Below are positions 22,501-35,500 of a DNA stretch of 64,000 bases, in pieces (the stretch's first letter is position 1; each line of letters begins with the position of its first letter). Source of the DNA: Pleodorina starrii (lineage: Eukaryota > Chlorophyta > Chlorophyceae > Chlamydomonadales > Volvocaceae); assembly GCA_030267565.1 (NCBI GenBank), contig BRXU01000004.1:1864001-1928000 (forward strand). Direction: 5' to 3'. The translations under genes were made by a program, and so were the position numbers. The notes under the pieces were generated by a model, which saw nothing but the letters and a program-made list of their open reading frames with translations, was not told where the DNA came from and searched no databases.

Positions 22501-24176
22501 ACACGCCCGCCGGGAGGTGGGCGCAGCGCTCTCCTCTCCTCTCCTGTTCTTCTGCTTTGCTGTCGTCGATGCAGCTGCTGTCGTCGATGCAGCTGCTGCG
22601 AGCACAGGAGTGAGAATGTGAACCCCTCTTGAACCAACACGCTCCCTGTCAGTCTGGGTGAGCCTGCCGCTTGCACTCTTGAATATCCTACCCCTTCCTC
22701 CCTTTCCTCCTCCTCCTCTCCCCCTCCCTCACCTGGCCTCTCCTTCCCTTCCTCCCTCCTCTCAGCGCCGCCTCCAAGCCCTTCATCGCCTCCATGGGTA
22801 TCTACGTCATGTCCGCCAAGGCGCTGCGGGAGCTGCTCATGAACCGCATGCCGGGCGCCAACGACTTCGGCAACGAGGTCATCCCGGGCGCCAAGGACGC
22901 CGGCTTCAAGGTGCAGGCCTACGCCTTCAAGGGCTACTGGGAGGATATCGGTACCGTGGAGGCCTTTTATAACGCCAACCTGGCGCTGGCGGACCCATCC
23001 AAGGCGCAGTTCAGGTGCGGCGCGGCGCGGCGGGGTGGTTTCGGAGTGACTGCGGGGTATCGGAGCGGCTGCGTGGTTTCGGAGCGGGAGCGGGTTGGGG
23101 CTGTGCGGCAGCGGGGTGGGAGCGGGGCACCGGGGTACTTTGTGTGTGTGTGGGTGGGGGGGCCTGGGGCGGTATCTGTGAGGGGGCGAGGAAGGGACAA
23201 CACCCACTCCGCGGCCGCGCCACGGCTTACTCATGTTTCTGCGCTTTGCCCCATGTAGCCCCGCTTCACACAACACACACATACCCGCGCTCGGTCGATC
23301 CCGCTCTCACCCCTGCCTCGCTCCCACCCCCTTCCCCCCCTCCCCTCCCTTCCTCCTCCCCCGCCCCATCTGCCCTGCCGTCCTTTCTGCCTTGCCGTAC
23401 ACAGCTTCTACGACAAGGACGCGCCCATCTACACCATGTCGCGCTTCCTGCCGCCCTCCAAGGTCCTCGACTGCGACGTGTCCATGTCCATCATCGGCGA
23501 CGGCTGCGTCATCAAGGCCGGATCCAAGATCCACAACTCCATCATCGGAATCCGCTCCCTGGTGGGCACCGACTGCATCATTGACAGCGCCATGATGATG
23601 GGCGCCGACTACTACGAGACGCTGGAGGAGTGCGAGTACGTGCCGGGCTGCCTGCCCATGGGCGTGGGCGACGGCTCCATTATCCGCAAGGTAAAAACAC
23701 GAAACGGTACCCCCGGGTGGTAGTGGGGCGCTGTGTGGTGGAGGTGGGGGGGGCGAAGGCGGTGGTGACGTGGGCGTGGATGGCGCGGACTTGCGGGCGG
23801 GGGGATGTGGGGTGTTACAAGGCGAGGCAGGTAAGGGAAGGAGTTGAGGGGTTCTAGGGGTTGCGAGTGCCGGTTGGCTCTGTGGCTTCCCTGGGGAGGG
23901 TTGAGGGCTGCTGGTGTCGATCGGCGGTCGTCCGCTTGGTCCGGTGGCCCCACCCCGGCGTTGATTTCTGCACCCGCACCCTTACCCGCGCCCGTACCCG
24001 CACCCGCACCCGCGCAGGCCATCATTGACAAGAACGCTCGCATCGGGCCCAAGTGCCAGATCATCAACAAGGACGGCGTCCGGGAGGCCAACCGGGAGGA
24101 CCAGGGCTTTGTCATCAAGGACGGCATCGTCGTTATCATCAAGGACTCGTGCATCCCGGCGGGCACCACCATCTAA
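19583..24176 (+). CDS. STA6: ADP-glucose pyrophosphorylase small (catalytic) subunit, plastidial
   Basis: Makes ADP-glucose and PPi from glucose-1-phosphate and ATP, the committed step of starch synthesis, in a heterotetramer in the plastid. Nine exons: 19583-19652, 19747-19805, 19881-19997, 20072-20281, 20440-20611, 21633-21861, 22766-23014, 23405-23690 and 24018-24176. All are in phase, giving 516 residues. The first 70-odd residues are basic and hydroxylated with few acids, and VRAQAVSA looks like a transit-peptide cleavage region. Core motifs: [21 protein letters not shown] (nucleotide loop), [14 protein letters not shown] [23 protein letters not shown] (catalytic Asp), VEFAEKPKG (glucose-1-phosphate Lys) and [16 protein letters not shown]. 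The left-handed beta-helix C terminus ends [13 protein letters not shown]. Small-subunit identity follows from ALNRHL-type [12 protein letters not shown] and [20 protein letters not shown]. The symbol follows Chlamydomonas usage. Two introns exceed 0.9 kb. Confidence 0.96.
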
Positions 24177-24989
24177 AAGCTCCCCCAGCAGCAGCAGCAA
24201 GCAGGAAACAAGCATGCAGCGGGCAGCAGTCGGCAGCGGGCAGCAGCAAATCGCAGCAGCAGTCGGCGCCAGTCGGGTGGGCGACTCGCCACGGGGATGG
24301 CTTTTCTGCATAAACGCACCACGCCCTGGCGCATCTGGCGGGGAAGGCCGCCCTGGGTCGTGCTTCGTCACCGGGGGGTTTTCGCCACCAGGGGGGGGTT
24401 GGGGAGGGGTGAGGAGGAGGCGCTGTTACAGCTGATGCTTGGGAGTCAGAGGAGTCGAACCACGGCCCTGCGCTCCTGCGCTGATGGTTTCGCAGGCGAC
24501 AGGGCGGGAGGGTGGCTTCACGGAGTGTGTCGATGGCGATGGTGGTGTTGGGTTTTTCAAAGGCTGAACTGAGAGAGAGGAGGGCGAGCAAATGGGCTGG
24601 CGTGCGCCGTCTAGGGCTGCTGGGTTACGTGCGCCGCCGGGGCCCCGTGCGCGGTGCAAGAGTGCGCTTGGGTTGGCGGTGCGGTGGTGGGCCGCTGCGT
24701 GGCGCAAGCGCCCCAACCACCCACCCACTTAACCCCTCGGCGTGTGTGCTGCCTGTCGCTGTAGCTCCGGCCCGGCCTGCGTGACGCGCACATGTACAAA
24801 TCTCTTCACATTGTTTCCCATTTCCCGAAACGCCCCGAAGCTCTCCCGTGTGTGTGTGTCGCCGTCGGTCGCAATAAGCTCCTCGATAGGGTGTGTGTGT
24901 GGAGGGAGTGTTCTTTGTAGGGCGTGTGTTGCCGCGCTCGAGCAATTTTGATTCTTGATGTTGTACGACGTTTTTTTGCTCTCCGTTTG

Positions 24990-24994
24990 TGTAA
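24990..24994 (+). terminator. TGTAA polyadenylation signal, STA6-type gene
   Basis: TGTAA 814 nt after the stop codon, in a locally T-rich stretch. A long 3' UTR is usual for Chlamydomonas genes. Confidence 0.5.
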
Positions 24995-25611
24995 AGTGAT
25001 GATTGCTTTTGCTTGCTGAGGTTTTCGGCCGTTGGCGAGAGGTGCCGTTGGCGAGAGGTGGTGCGCTAAACAAGGGGGGCACGATGCGGCGCCCCTCATT
25101 TTCCCAAAGCGATTGCTTTCTTGCCGCTAGTGCAGGGGGGGAGGGCTTGCGGGGGCGTGTGTCCCCCGAGCGCCAGGGGTGCATCTGTTGCTGCGCGGCC
25201 GCCGCTTTCGCTCGGCTGCCGCGTAGGATGTGAAGATTTTTTTTCGCACGTGCACGGCCTGCTCCTCGGATGTACCGTACTGGAGAAGATCGATGAAGAT
25301 GAGAAAAAAGACGTCATAGCGCCATCATTTGTGTAGGGAGAGAGATCTCGGGTTTGTTTTTTTGTGCGTTGTAATTGTTACAGGTTGCCTGTCCCCCTGT
25401 CCCTAAGATGTCACATCGCGGCCACAGTCTGCTTTTAAACCAGCACCCACCATGGCTGCGTGCACCGCATCCGTACGAAGATCTGTACTGCTGAATGTCG
25501 TACAAAACGACACACAAACAAGGTATATGTCTGTAGGTATGTTTGTCTACCTGCGAGAGAGGGGGGGTGGGACACCTCGCGACAGTACCGGTACCCCGGA
25601 ATTCTTTTGTT

Positions 25612-25692
25612 ACGTTACCGTTCACGGGCTCCGGCCTATACGTGGATAACCCCCCCTACCAACAGGACTCCGGCCTTTACGTGGATAACCCT
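25612..25692 (+). repeat. Two tandem copies of dispersed module C
   Basis: GTTACCGTTCACGGGCTCCG then GCCTATACGTGGATAACCCC (25612-25652), and a second GGCCTTTACGTGGATAACCC about 40 bp on (25673-25692), in the STA6/USP-like intergenic region. Confidence 0.82.
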
Positions 25693-26733
25693 CCGGGAAG
25701 GAGAGGGCCTCTTTCTAGCAAACGAAGAACGATATGCACACAGGCAAATAGACGGCAGCGCACGGCCCGAAGAACTTCACTACTGTATCCCCAAAATGTG
25801 CAAATGTGCATGAGACCTTCCGCGACCCCGAAAAGGATGTAGATTAGGTAAGCGCCGCCACCGCAGAACACGAGACCTGCAAACCTCCCCCCCACCCTCC
25901 TTAATTCAGGCGAAGAGTTGAGGTTGGTTTCTTTCCCTGCCGTTGCGCACACCGCCCGCCTCCCCACCAGCCACGAGCCAGCTTTTGAAGGAAGGAATAT
26001 GAAGAGAACACCCAGCCAGGGCCAGGACCAGGGCCGGGCATGATAGTACAGTACCTTTCCTCATGCAATGCATTGGGAGCAGCTGACCCACGCATAAACC
26101 CCCAGGCCTGCCTAAAACCCTAACAGACACACATGGACACATGGGCGATTCCGATATGGGCGGCGACACAGCAAAGACGCGACGTGCAGTCACTCGGGGC
26201 TCCAAAGGGAGCCGGCCCCGGGGGAGCATTGCTCACAGCCTGCGGAGCGGTTGTGCAGAAGAAACGGCGGCGACACAGCCCCCCCGCTCCGCCCCGCCCC
26301 GAACCGAACCGAGGAGATGTGATGCCACGTTTGGCCCCTCCCGCGCTTCAGCCATCCCCCCATCCCCCCGCCAGTCACACCCCAAACGAGGAATGAACCG
26401 AGCAACCGACCGACCCAACGAATGAGTGGAACCGAACGAGGGGGTTCTACACAGACACGGAAGCGGAACCGGGCTCACGCACCCTACCTCCTAGGGCTGA
26501 TGACTGCCGTACTCCTACTGCTGTACTCTACGACCACAAGTCTCTACTCCCAGCGCCACTGCTGCCTGCTGCTTCACCCGCCTGCAAGTGACGGCCGCCG
26601 GAACCCCCTCGAATTCCGCAATCCGCAATCCAGTCGCATTGAACGCAATCTCTAGGAGCATTGATAACTGCTGCTACTGCTGCTGCTACAGCCGCCGCCG
26701 CTACTGCCGCCGCATCGCACCGAGCCCCGCCGC

Positions 26734-26752
26734 AAAACCCTAAAACCCTAAA
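26734..26752 (-). repeat. CCCTAAAA telomere-type motif pair
   Basis: Two CCCTAAAA units in the STA6/USP-like intergenic region; another partial copy is at about 26112-26125. Confidence 0.75.
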
Positions 26753-27944
26753 GTCACCAACGCGCTACCACCGAACGGCTGCGCCAGCCAGGCTGTGGGC
26801 ACAGGCCCGCTGTCCTCCTCCCCTCCCCTCCCCCCTCCCCCTTAGCAGGTATTAGCGGGTATTTTTGATGTGTGTTGCGGTTCCAGCCAGCCTAAATGCA
26901 AGCATGCGTGCATGCCGCATCCGTATACTACAGATGCCGCCACCAAAGCGGAGCAAAGCAAAGCACACAGTACCCCGCCGCCACCCCCCGCAGCATGTGT
27001 GATGAAACCCCGGTTCCCTAAGCCTGAAGCCTTCCGACTGATATCAACGCCCCCCTTCTCCACCCCCCTTCTCCCCCCCCCTTCTCCACCCCTCTCCACA
27101 CACCCCCTTCTCCACAGTCCACCGGCCCCCTGGATGGAGTACGCGGACGCCGCGACTACCGGTCTTAGGGTGGTGGTGGTGGTGGTTGTGTTTTCGTCGG
27201 CTCCGGCTTGAGCCTACCCTAGTACGGCAGAATCGTCATCACGTGCTGCCACGTCATCATCATCGTCATCATCGTCATCGTCGTCATCGTCATGCAGACA
27301 GTGCACAGCCGCCGCGCCCGGGGACACAGCACACCTGCCCACGTGTCCACCAGAAGGGGCGCCATCTTGGAATATGCGCCCCCGCCCCGCCCCGCAAGGC
27401 CGCCACGTGCCGAACTCGAGAGGGGGAGAGAGAGAGAGACTCCGCACTCCGCGCGCAGATGCACGCACATGTACAGACATGTACAACACACACCACACTC
27501 ACACGGCAGAACCGAGGGCGCAGTTCCGTCGCCCACCAACACAAAACACGCAAGCACACACACCAACACGCCCACACGCCCACACACGCGTGCGGCCTCT
27601 CGCGCGTATAAGACACAGAAACAACGAGGGCGCCCGCAGCGGCCCTCCCTCACCGCGGCACTCCCGGCCTCCCTCCCGGCCTCCATGACCTAAGGGCCGC
27701 AAGTGCCACTCAGGGCCCCCGGGTCGCCTGGCTTGGCTCCTGCGCCCTCTCAAGGCCATAGCCCCACTCCCGGGCCTCCCTACCCAAGCCAGTACACGAG
27801 GTGACCGGCCCACCCCCTGCTCCCTGCTTCGCCGCTTTGCCGCTGACGTCGCCGCCGCCGTCACCGCGCCGCCACCGCCACCGCAGCTTCAGCGCCAGCG
27901 TCATCAGTGTCAACCCAACCCCGATGCCGCCCTCGCAGGTGTGC

Positions 27945-28050
27945 GCTGCCGCTGCTGCCGCTGCCGCTGCTGCCGCTGCCGCCGCTGCTGCCGCTGCTGC
28001 TGCCGCTGCCGCTGCTGCCGCTGCTGCCGCTGCTCCTGCTGCCGCGGCTG
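27945..28050. repeat. (GCTGCC)n repeat
   Basis: Hexanucleotide-like GCTGCC/GCTGCT tract 50-150 bp beyond the stop codon of the USP-like gene, probably in its 3' UTR. The poly-Ala ORFs on both strands are artefacts. Confidence 0.8.
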
Positions 28051-28098
28051 CGGCAACCCCAGCGCGCTCCCCCCTCCCCCACACCCCTCACTTCCCCC

Positions 28099-31000
28099 TC
28101 ACGACCAGGCTGTGGTCGCGGAGGCGGGTGCGGCGCTCGCGGCCCGGTGCAGCAGGATGCTTGTACGGCACATGGTCAGCAGTTGCTCCGTGTCCTTTCC
28201 GATAATCATGTCGGGGGGGCAGCTCAGCGCCAGGAGGTCCACAGCCTCACCATCAACCGCCTGAAGGGGGAGGGGGGGGAGGGGGGCGGGGGGGGAGGGG
28301 AGGGCGGGGCAAGGGGGCAGGGGGAAGCGAGGGAGGGCGGGGAAGGGTGTGGAGTGTGGAGTGTGGGGGGAGGGGTACAGAAGGGAAGCGGCAAGGGAAG
28401 CGAGGGAGGTTGAGGGTGGCGGGGGCGGGGGTGGTCAAAATAGTGGCGTCGAGGGCGGCGTGGGCAGCGTTAGGAGAGGGCAGGGTACACAGCGGCAAGC
28501 CCCCAGCCCCCAGCCCCCAGCCCCCAAGCCTCCCCACACCTTGGGCAGCTCCGCCGCCGCACCGCCCGCGTAGGCTCGCTCCTCCGTCCTCAGCGCCTGC
28601 GCCACCGCCATGCGCGCCTGCACGAACACGCGGCGGGAGCGCATGGACAGCTGGCCGTCTCGCTCCAGGGCGGCGGTTCGCACGAGGAACAGCGAGTCGG
28701 TGCCGCCGCTGCGGAGGGCGCCGCTGACAAACTCCACCAGGGGGCCCACGCTGGTGGAGTCCAGGTGGACCATGGCGGTCAGGGCGTCCTTGGCTGCAGG
28801 GAGGGGGAGGGGAGGGGGGGGGGGGAAGAGGGGGGGGGGAAGGGGAGAAGGGGGGGGGAGGATTGGGGGGGGGGGGACTGGGGGACCAGCGGGTGAGGAA
28901 AATGATATACGGGGGGAGGTGCCCACACCCTCCCTCCACGACACCCTAAAGGTCCACCTACCACCCACCACCCGCTCACCCATGCACCCCCCTCACCCTA
29001 CCCCCCACCCTCCCACCCCCACCCACTCACTCTGCTGCCCGCCCATCGAGGGGCCGCTGTGCTGCAGCGCCGATTGGCTCCCCCGAGACATCATCGCCGC
29101 CCCACCCCCTCCCGCTCCCGCTCCCGCGCCGCCGCTGGACAGCCCACTGCCGTAGGGCCCACTGCCGCCCATTCCGCCCATCCCGCCGCCGTTGCTGAGG
29201 GCCGGCCCCCCCGGAAAGCTGCTGCTGCTGTTGCTGCCGCCGGTGTTGTTGTTGTTGCTGCTGGGTATGAAGAGGTACTTTCCGACCGTGTTGGCTTTGA
29301 CGATGAGGAGGGGCAGCGAGGTGACGGAGCGGGCCAGGGCGAGGGCGGTGCTCCCGGCCAGCTGGCCCAGGTCGGCGGCGGCGCCGGAGACGCACAGGCG
29401 CTCGCTGGGGACCTGGGGGGGGGGGCGGGGGGGGGGCGGGGGGCCAATACACACCGGGAAGGGAATGCGGGGGAGGGGAGGAAGGTGGAAGGGAGGGGAG
29501 GAAGGGTGGGCTTGAAATGCGGGACGGTGGGGGAAGGAGGTGGGTGGGTGGGTGGGTGGGTGGGGGTAATCCACGGAAAGGCACGGTGTGTGTGTGGGGT
29601 GGATGAGGGGTGGTGGGGTGGTGGGGGGGGGATGAGGGGTAAGAACAGCCCGTATATCGGCCGGCAAGACACACACACACACCCGCCACCCCGACATGCG
29701 AGCTCCAGGGAGCAACCAACACAGCCACCGCCCTCCCTGCCATCTCCCTCCCCTCCCCTCCCCTCCCCTCCCCTCCCCTCCCCTCCCCTCCCCCTCTACC
29801 TCCCCTCCCCTCCCCTCCCCTCCCCTCCCCTCCCCTCCCCTCCCCTCCCCTCCCCTCCCCTCCCCTCCCCTCCCCCTCTACCTCCCCTCCCCTCCCCCTC
29901 TACCTCCCCTCCCCTCCCCTCCCACCCGCCACCCCCACCCCCTCTCTTACCACCAGCATATTCGCCGCCACCTTGCCAATCAGCCCCGCCACCACCTCCG
30001 TCACCGGCACCCCCGGACTGCGCACCAGCCTCTCACGAACCAGCTGTCCGTGGAACTCCAGCTCCTTGTCATTGACTGCCTCGAGAAGCTCACGAGCGCG
30101 GGTCTGAGAGGGAGAGGGGCGGGAGGAGGGGGACGAGGCGGAGGAGGCGGGGGAGGCGGGGGAGGAGAGGGGGGAGGTGAAGGGGAGGAGGAGGGCAACA
30201 ATGGGGACCAAGGCCGCTGCAACGGAGTACCGGGATCGGGGCGATATCCAGACCCGCAGCACCACTGACTGACGGGGGGAGGAGGAGGGGGCAGAAAAGG
30301 CCTCGCGAATGCGCCTTTTCTGCCCCGCGAATGCAACAACATCAAGGGCCATCAACAACAACAAGGAGGAGCGCGAGATGCGACTGAGGCACGCCGAGGC
30401 GCCGGCGCGGGAGCCCCAGCTGCTTCCTCTCACCAGCGGCCGCCTGCCCGGTCCCTCCATGCCTCTCCCTCTCCCCCTCCCTCTCCCCCTCCCTCTCCCC
30501 CTCCCCGTCCCTCTCCCCCTCCCCCTCCCTCTCCCCCTCCCTCTCCCCCTCCCCGTCCCTCTCCCCCTCCCTCTCCCCCTCCCTCTCCCCCTCCCCGTCC
30601 CTCTCCCCCTCCCCCTCCCCCTCCCTCTCCCCCTCCCTCTCCCCCTCCCTCTCCCCCTCCCTCTCCCCCTCCCCTTCCCCATTCACTCTTTACGCCTCCC
30701 CCTCCCTCTTCCCTCTTTCCCCCTGCCCCCGCCCGCCCGCCCGCACTTATACAGCCTACTCCCCCCTCCCTCCCCCCCCCCGCAATCCCCACCTTGCTGT
30801 CCGACTCCGTGACCAGCAGGTACACGTGCAGTCGGTCCACCACGTTGTGTACGAACAGTCGGGCCATGCGCAGAGCCGACCTCACCAGACGTCCGTGGTC
30901 GGGGGTCAGGACCAGAAGCACGTTGTAGCCTGAGCGGGGGTGTGTGTGTTTGGGTGGGTGGGTGTGGGTGTTTTTTGGGGGGGGGCGGGGTACGGCGGGG

Positions 31001-32505
31001 GAAGGCAAGGAGGGTGGTAAAGGGTGATGACGCCACAGCAGCGAAGTGACGGAGGCAAAGCGGACGAGGGAACCGGGACCGGGCGCGGCTTTGGGTTTGG
31101 GACCGCCTTTGGTCGCCCCGGGGGGGTGGGAGGGAGGGGAGGGGAGGAAGGGGGGGAGGTGGGGAGGTGGGGAGGCTCTCAGCGGCAGCCGGCAGCGCAA
31201 CACGTAGCCCCACAACCCCTTCCCTTTCCTCGCCTTCCCTCCCCTCCCCTAACCTCTCTCCGTCCCACCCCGCCCTCCCGTTACGCCGTCGCTGCGTTTC
31301 CGGTCTTGGCAAGGTACCAGGTACGTTGGGTAAGGGTTGAGGGTCGGCTCGCGAACGCCGTCTCTTTTTTCTCACACACCCCCCGCCCCCTCCCCCCCCT
31401 TTTCCCCCCCCCTCCCCCCTCCCCCCCCCTCACCCTTCTTCTCCTTGTAGGTGGAACTGCGGGAGGGGCCCACCGCCGAGGCCATCGTCCGCGCATGGTC
31501 GTACAACTGTACGGCCTTGTGCCGGAACTCTTTGACGCTGTCCTGCGGGGGGAGTGAAAAGGCGGGAGGGGCGGCAGGGGCGGGGGCCAATACATACACA
31601 CACACGCACACACGCGCGCGCCTCTGTCAGTGGTTCAATCAGTCAGTCTGGCTGGCTGGGGTTTTAGGGTTTTAGGGGCGGGGGTTTTAGGGGCGGGGGT
31701 TTTAGGGTTTTAGGGGCGGGGGCCAATACATACACACACACGCACACACGCGCGCGCCTCTGTCAGTCGTTCAATCAGTCAGTCTGGCTGGCTGGGGGGC
31801 GGAACGAGAGGTGGCGACCTCCGAAACCACCTCCCAACCGCGCCTCCGCCCTTTGCGGCCCCATTTCATTCCAGCCCATTCCAACCCACTCCACTCAACT
31901 TCACTCCATTCCACTCCCACTCCCAGCCCCACTTCCCCCCCCCCAGCCCCCCACCTGCAGTTGCAATATGGTGGCGGTGTGCGCCAGCCACTCCCGACCA
32001 TAGATGACCTCACTCATGACTGGCGCCCTCAGGCCCTGGGTACCCAGGATGCAGGCGCAGTTGGCGGAGCGGAAGGTGGTCAGGTCGCTGATGTCGAACG
32101 TGGCGTAAGCATAAAAGTCTGGGGGGGGGGAGGGGGGGAGGGAGGGGGTTCGATAAAGGGAAGGCGAGGGGGCCAAGGTAAGGGGCGGCAGGCAAAGGCA
32201 CGGGCGCATGGTTGGGGGGGTTAGGGAGTGATATGCTCCTTTATATAACAATAAGTCACTGTTGGGGGGGTTAGGGTGTGAGAGGCGGCCACAGCAAACA
32301 CAGCCGACGCGAGCACGGCAAGGAGACGGGACGGGTCGGCGCTGTAGACCGGGACGCCGCTCTCCTCCCCGCCCCCCTCACCCACACGCCCTCACACACA
32401 AACACACATGCAGACCGTGCGCTGGGCGCGCCGCACTCCACACCCCCACCCCCACCACCACACACACACATCACACACACCCTCGCACACCCTCGCACAC
32501 ACCCT

Positions 32506-32545
<40 letters not shown>

Positions 32546-35500
32546 CGGCTGCAGTCCGACCCAGAAAGGCAGGTGCGCGTTAGCTCTCAGCATCACTAAT
32601 ACCGGTATTACACAACATCCGAACAGCCGCCTCCGCCCCCCCCCCCTCCGCCCTCCTCCCTCCCCCCCCACCCCTCCACCCCCCCTCAAACCCCTCCGCA
32701 CCCCCTCCCCCTGCTCACCCTGCAGATACACGTCCGCATGGAAGGCCGCCGGGTCCACCAACATCCGCTGCAGCGCCCTCACACCAAACACGTAGCGATG
32801 CGCCGCGATGTAAAAGCCGTGTGGCGAGGAGGCGGTCGTCTGCAGCAGCTGGTAGCTCTTCACAGTCCGCATGGAGCTGGGACGAAGATTGCAGTTGGAG
32901 GCGGAGGAAGAAGCGGGGGGAGGAGGAGGAGGAGGGGGGGCAGAAGAGGAAGAATGCGGAGACGGGGAGGGCGAGGAGGAGGAGCCGAAGTGGACGCTGC
33001 CGCCGCCGCCGCCGCCTCCGGCAGCGGCGGCGGCGGCGGCGGAGGGTGCCACGACGGAGGCCTGGCGGGAGGCGGGGGCGGAGGCGGAGATGGGGGCGGC
33101 GGTGGGGGCGGAGGTGGAGCCGGGGCAGGAGGTGGGGCCGCGGGGCAGGCGGGAGAGGACGAGGGAGTCGTGCAGGCGCGCCTCTCGCTCTCGCTCGCCC
33201 ATCGCCACCTCCACCGCCATGTTGGCACCTGCGGGGGGAGGGAGGGGGGGTGGGGGGTGGGGGGGGGGGGTTGGGGGATGTAAGGGATTGCGGGTCAAGG
33301 GTTGCGGGTCGTGGGGTTGGGGCTGCCAGGCACGCCCGGGTAATCGGTATCCGTCGGGCGAGGGCTCACTTTCCGAGGGGTCCCTGTGTCGCTCCGCTTC
33401 GCTCTGCCTTTTCCTTTTGTATGTTCTAACCCCCCCCCATAATCACACACATAATCACACAATCACACACACAGACACAAATACACACACAACCCCCCCG
33501 CCGGCCGCCGCCCCCCCCCGTTGCGTTCCCTCGCCCCGGGCCGTTCTTATTATCCCCTCACCCATCCTATCCACCGCCGCCAGCCCCGCCGCCAGGAAGT
33601 CCATGTCGAACAGCGCCTCGGGTCTCAGTCGCTCCACATCACTGAACAGCCCCGTGTACAGCCAGGAGGCCCTATGATCCGACAGCCACTCCAACACGGA
33701 GCCCTGGAGGGCAGAGGGAGGGGGAGGGGGGGAGGGGGAGATGGCGGAGACGGGGTGGGGGTGGGTGGGCGAAAAAGGGAGGGGAGGGGCGCGTCGTTCG
33801 CCGCCGGGGCCTTAGGGTTTTAAAACCCCACGACCCCACCAGATTCCGCCACCGCCACAGCCCCCCACCAAATCGCTCCCTCCTCCCTCCCTCCTTTTCA
33901 ACCGCCCTCCTTGCCCTTCGCCCCTCCCTTCCCCCCTTCCCTCCCTCCTTCTCACCTGGAGGCACTGCGGCTCGGATCCATCCGCTGACAGCGTGTAGGC
34001 CTCCGCGGGGGAGTTGAGCAGGAACATGGCGTAGCCGGTACCCAGCATGAGGCGGGGGGAGCCCTTGACGTGGGCCAGGTGGCCGGACCGCATGTCCTGG
34101 GAGGGAGACCCGAGGGGATAGGGGGTGGGGGGTGGAGGGGACGGAGGGGATGGAAGGGGGGGGGTCTCCTCGTATGGGGGGAACAGGAGAGAGAAAAGGC
34201 ACCGCGGGGAAGGGGAAGGGGAGGTTGAAAGTGGGAGTAGATCAGGTCGAATAGGCCTGGCCAGGCAGTAATACCGTAGAGCGGCGATGGAGGGCGAGAG
34301 GGGGGAGAGGCCTTTCTTCTCTGCCCACTGCCCACTGCCCACCAGGCCAGGCCAGGCCCCCCCCCGCACCCAACCACACTTCCCTCCCTCCCCCGCCCCC
34401 GCCCTCCCCTTTTTATTCGCTGCCCAGTGCCCACCACCCACCTGCGCGAATCCGTGGAACCTGGGTAGCGGCAGCAGCACCACGTTGCTGTGGTGCAGTC
34501 CGAAGAAGTTCCACTTGGCCAGCTCGTTAACGACAAAGTACTCGCAGTCGCAGTCGATGGCCAGGACCACCTGGAGAGGGTGTAGGGAGAGGGGTGGAGG
34601 GGAGGGGGGAGGGGGTGAGGGAAAGAAGATAAGAAGATACCGCAGCGAAGGGACGGAGGCGGGGGGAGTGGGGGCAAGCGAGGAGGGCGCGGCGCGGCGG
34701 TGGCGGTGGTGGCGGTGGCGGTCGAGGCGGTGGTGGTGGCGATTGTGTTTGTGGTGGTGTGCGTCCGTCAGCACTGGAGCCGCGCGCAAGTGTGCTGTGC
34801 GGCCCCCTAAACGACCACCACCCGCCCGCCAGACACTTTGCTGTACCGTAACCAACCCGTCGCCCAGGAGCCCTCCCCCCCTCCGCCCCTCCGCCCCCTC
34901 CGCTCGCCCGCTCGCCCACAGCACGTCTGGGCTTGGCAGCACACATGGGCACAGAACGAGCCCGCCCGCTCGTTTATGTTATGAACCGGGACAAGCCGAA
35001 AAGCAAGGCGCCAAGTCTTGACTCGCCCCGACGCTCCCCCACTCCCGCCCCCCATTCCCCCCCTCCCCTCCCCCCCCCGCACCTTGACCTGGCGCAGCGC
35101 CGCCGCCCCGTACCACATCTCCACCGACACCGCCGCATGCAGCAGGTGCCGACCCGCCACCGACAGACGCTCCAACCGCTGACCCGAGGGAACCTGGACA
35201 CCGGGGGGACGGAGAGGGCGGGGAGTAAAAAATAAGATACCGCGGGGCGGGGAGGGCGGGAAGGGCGGGGAGGGGAGGGGACAGACACACAGACAGGTAG
35301 GTAGGTAGGTAGGTAGGTAGGTAGGTAGGTAGGTAGGTAGGTAGGTAGGTAGGTAGGTAGGTAGGTAGGCAGGTAGGCAGGTAAGTCTGTGCGGCCTGTC
35401 CGTGGATAAACCCCGCCCTCGCCCCCCCACCTTGTTGGGCGCCAGCTCCTTGATCGCCTGCCACAGGTCAGTTGCCACCAGCGGGGACACCTCATCACCG

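Larger units (their letters stand above)
24177..28098. other. Convergent intergenic region STA6/USP-like gene
   Basis: 3.9 kb with no convincing gene on either strand. It holds the STA6 3' UTR, a T-rich zone (24940-25020), tandem module C repeats (25612-25692), telomere-type motifs, CA-rich sequence (27430-27600), a CAT/ATC repeat (27234-27295) and the GCTGCC repeat. The ORFs are repeat- or composition-driven. Confidence 0.65.

Noticed and set aside
27801..28205. Poly-Ala coding gene
   Set aside because: GCTGCC repeat next to the stop codon of the USP-like gene; no flanking domain or splice support.
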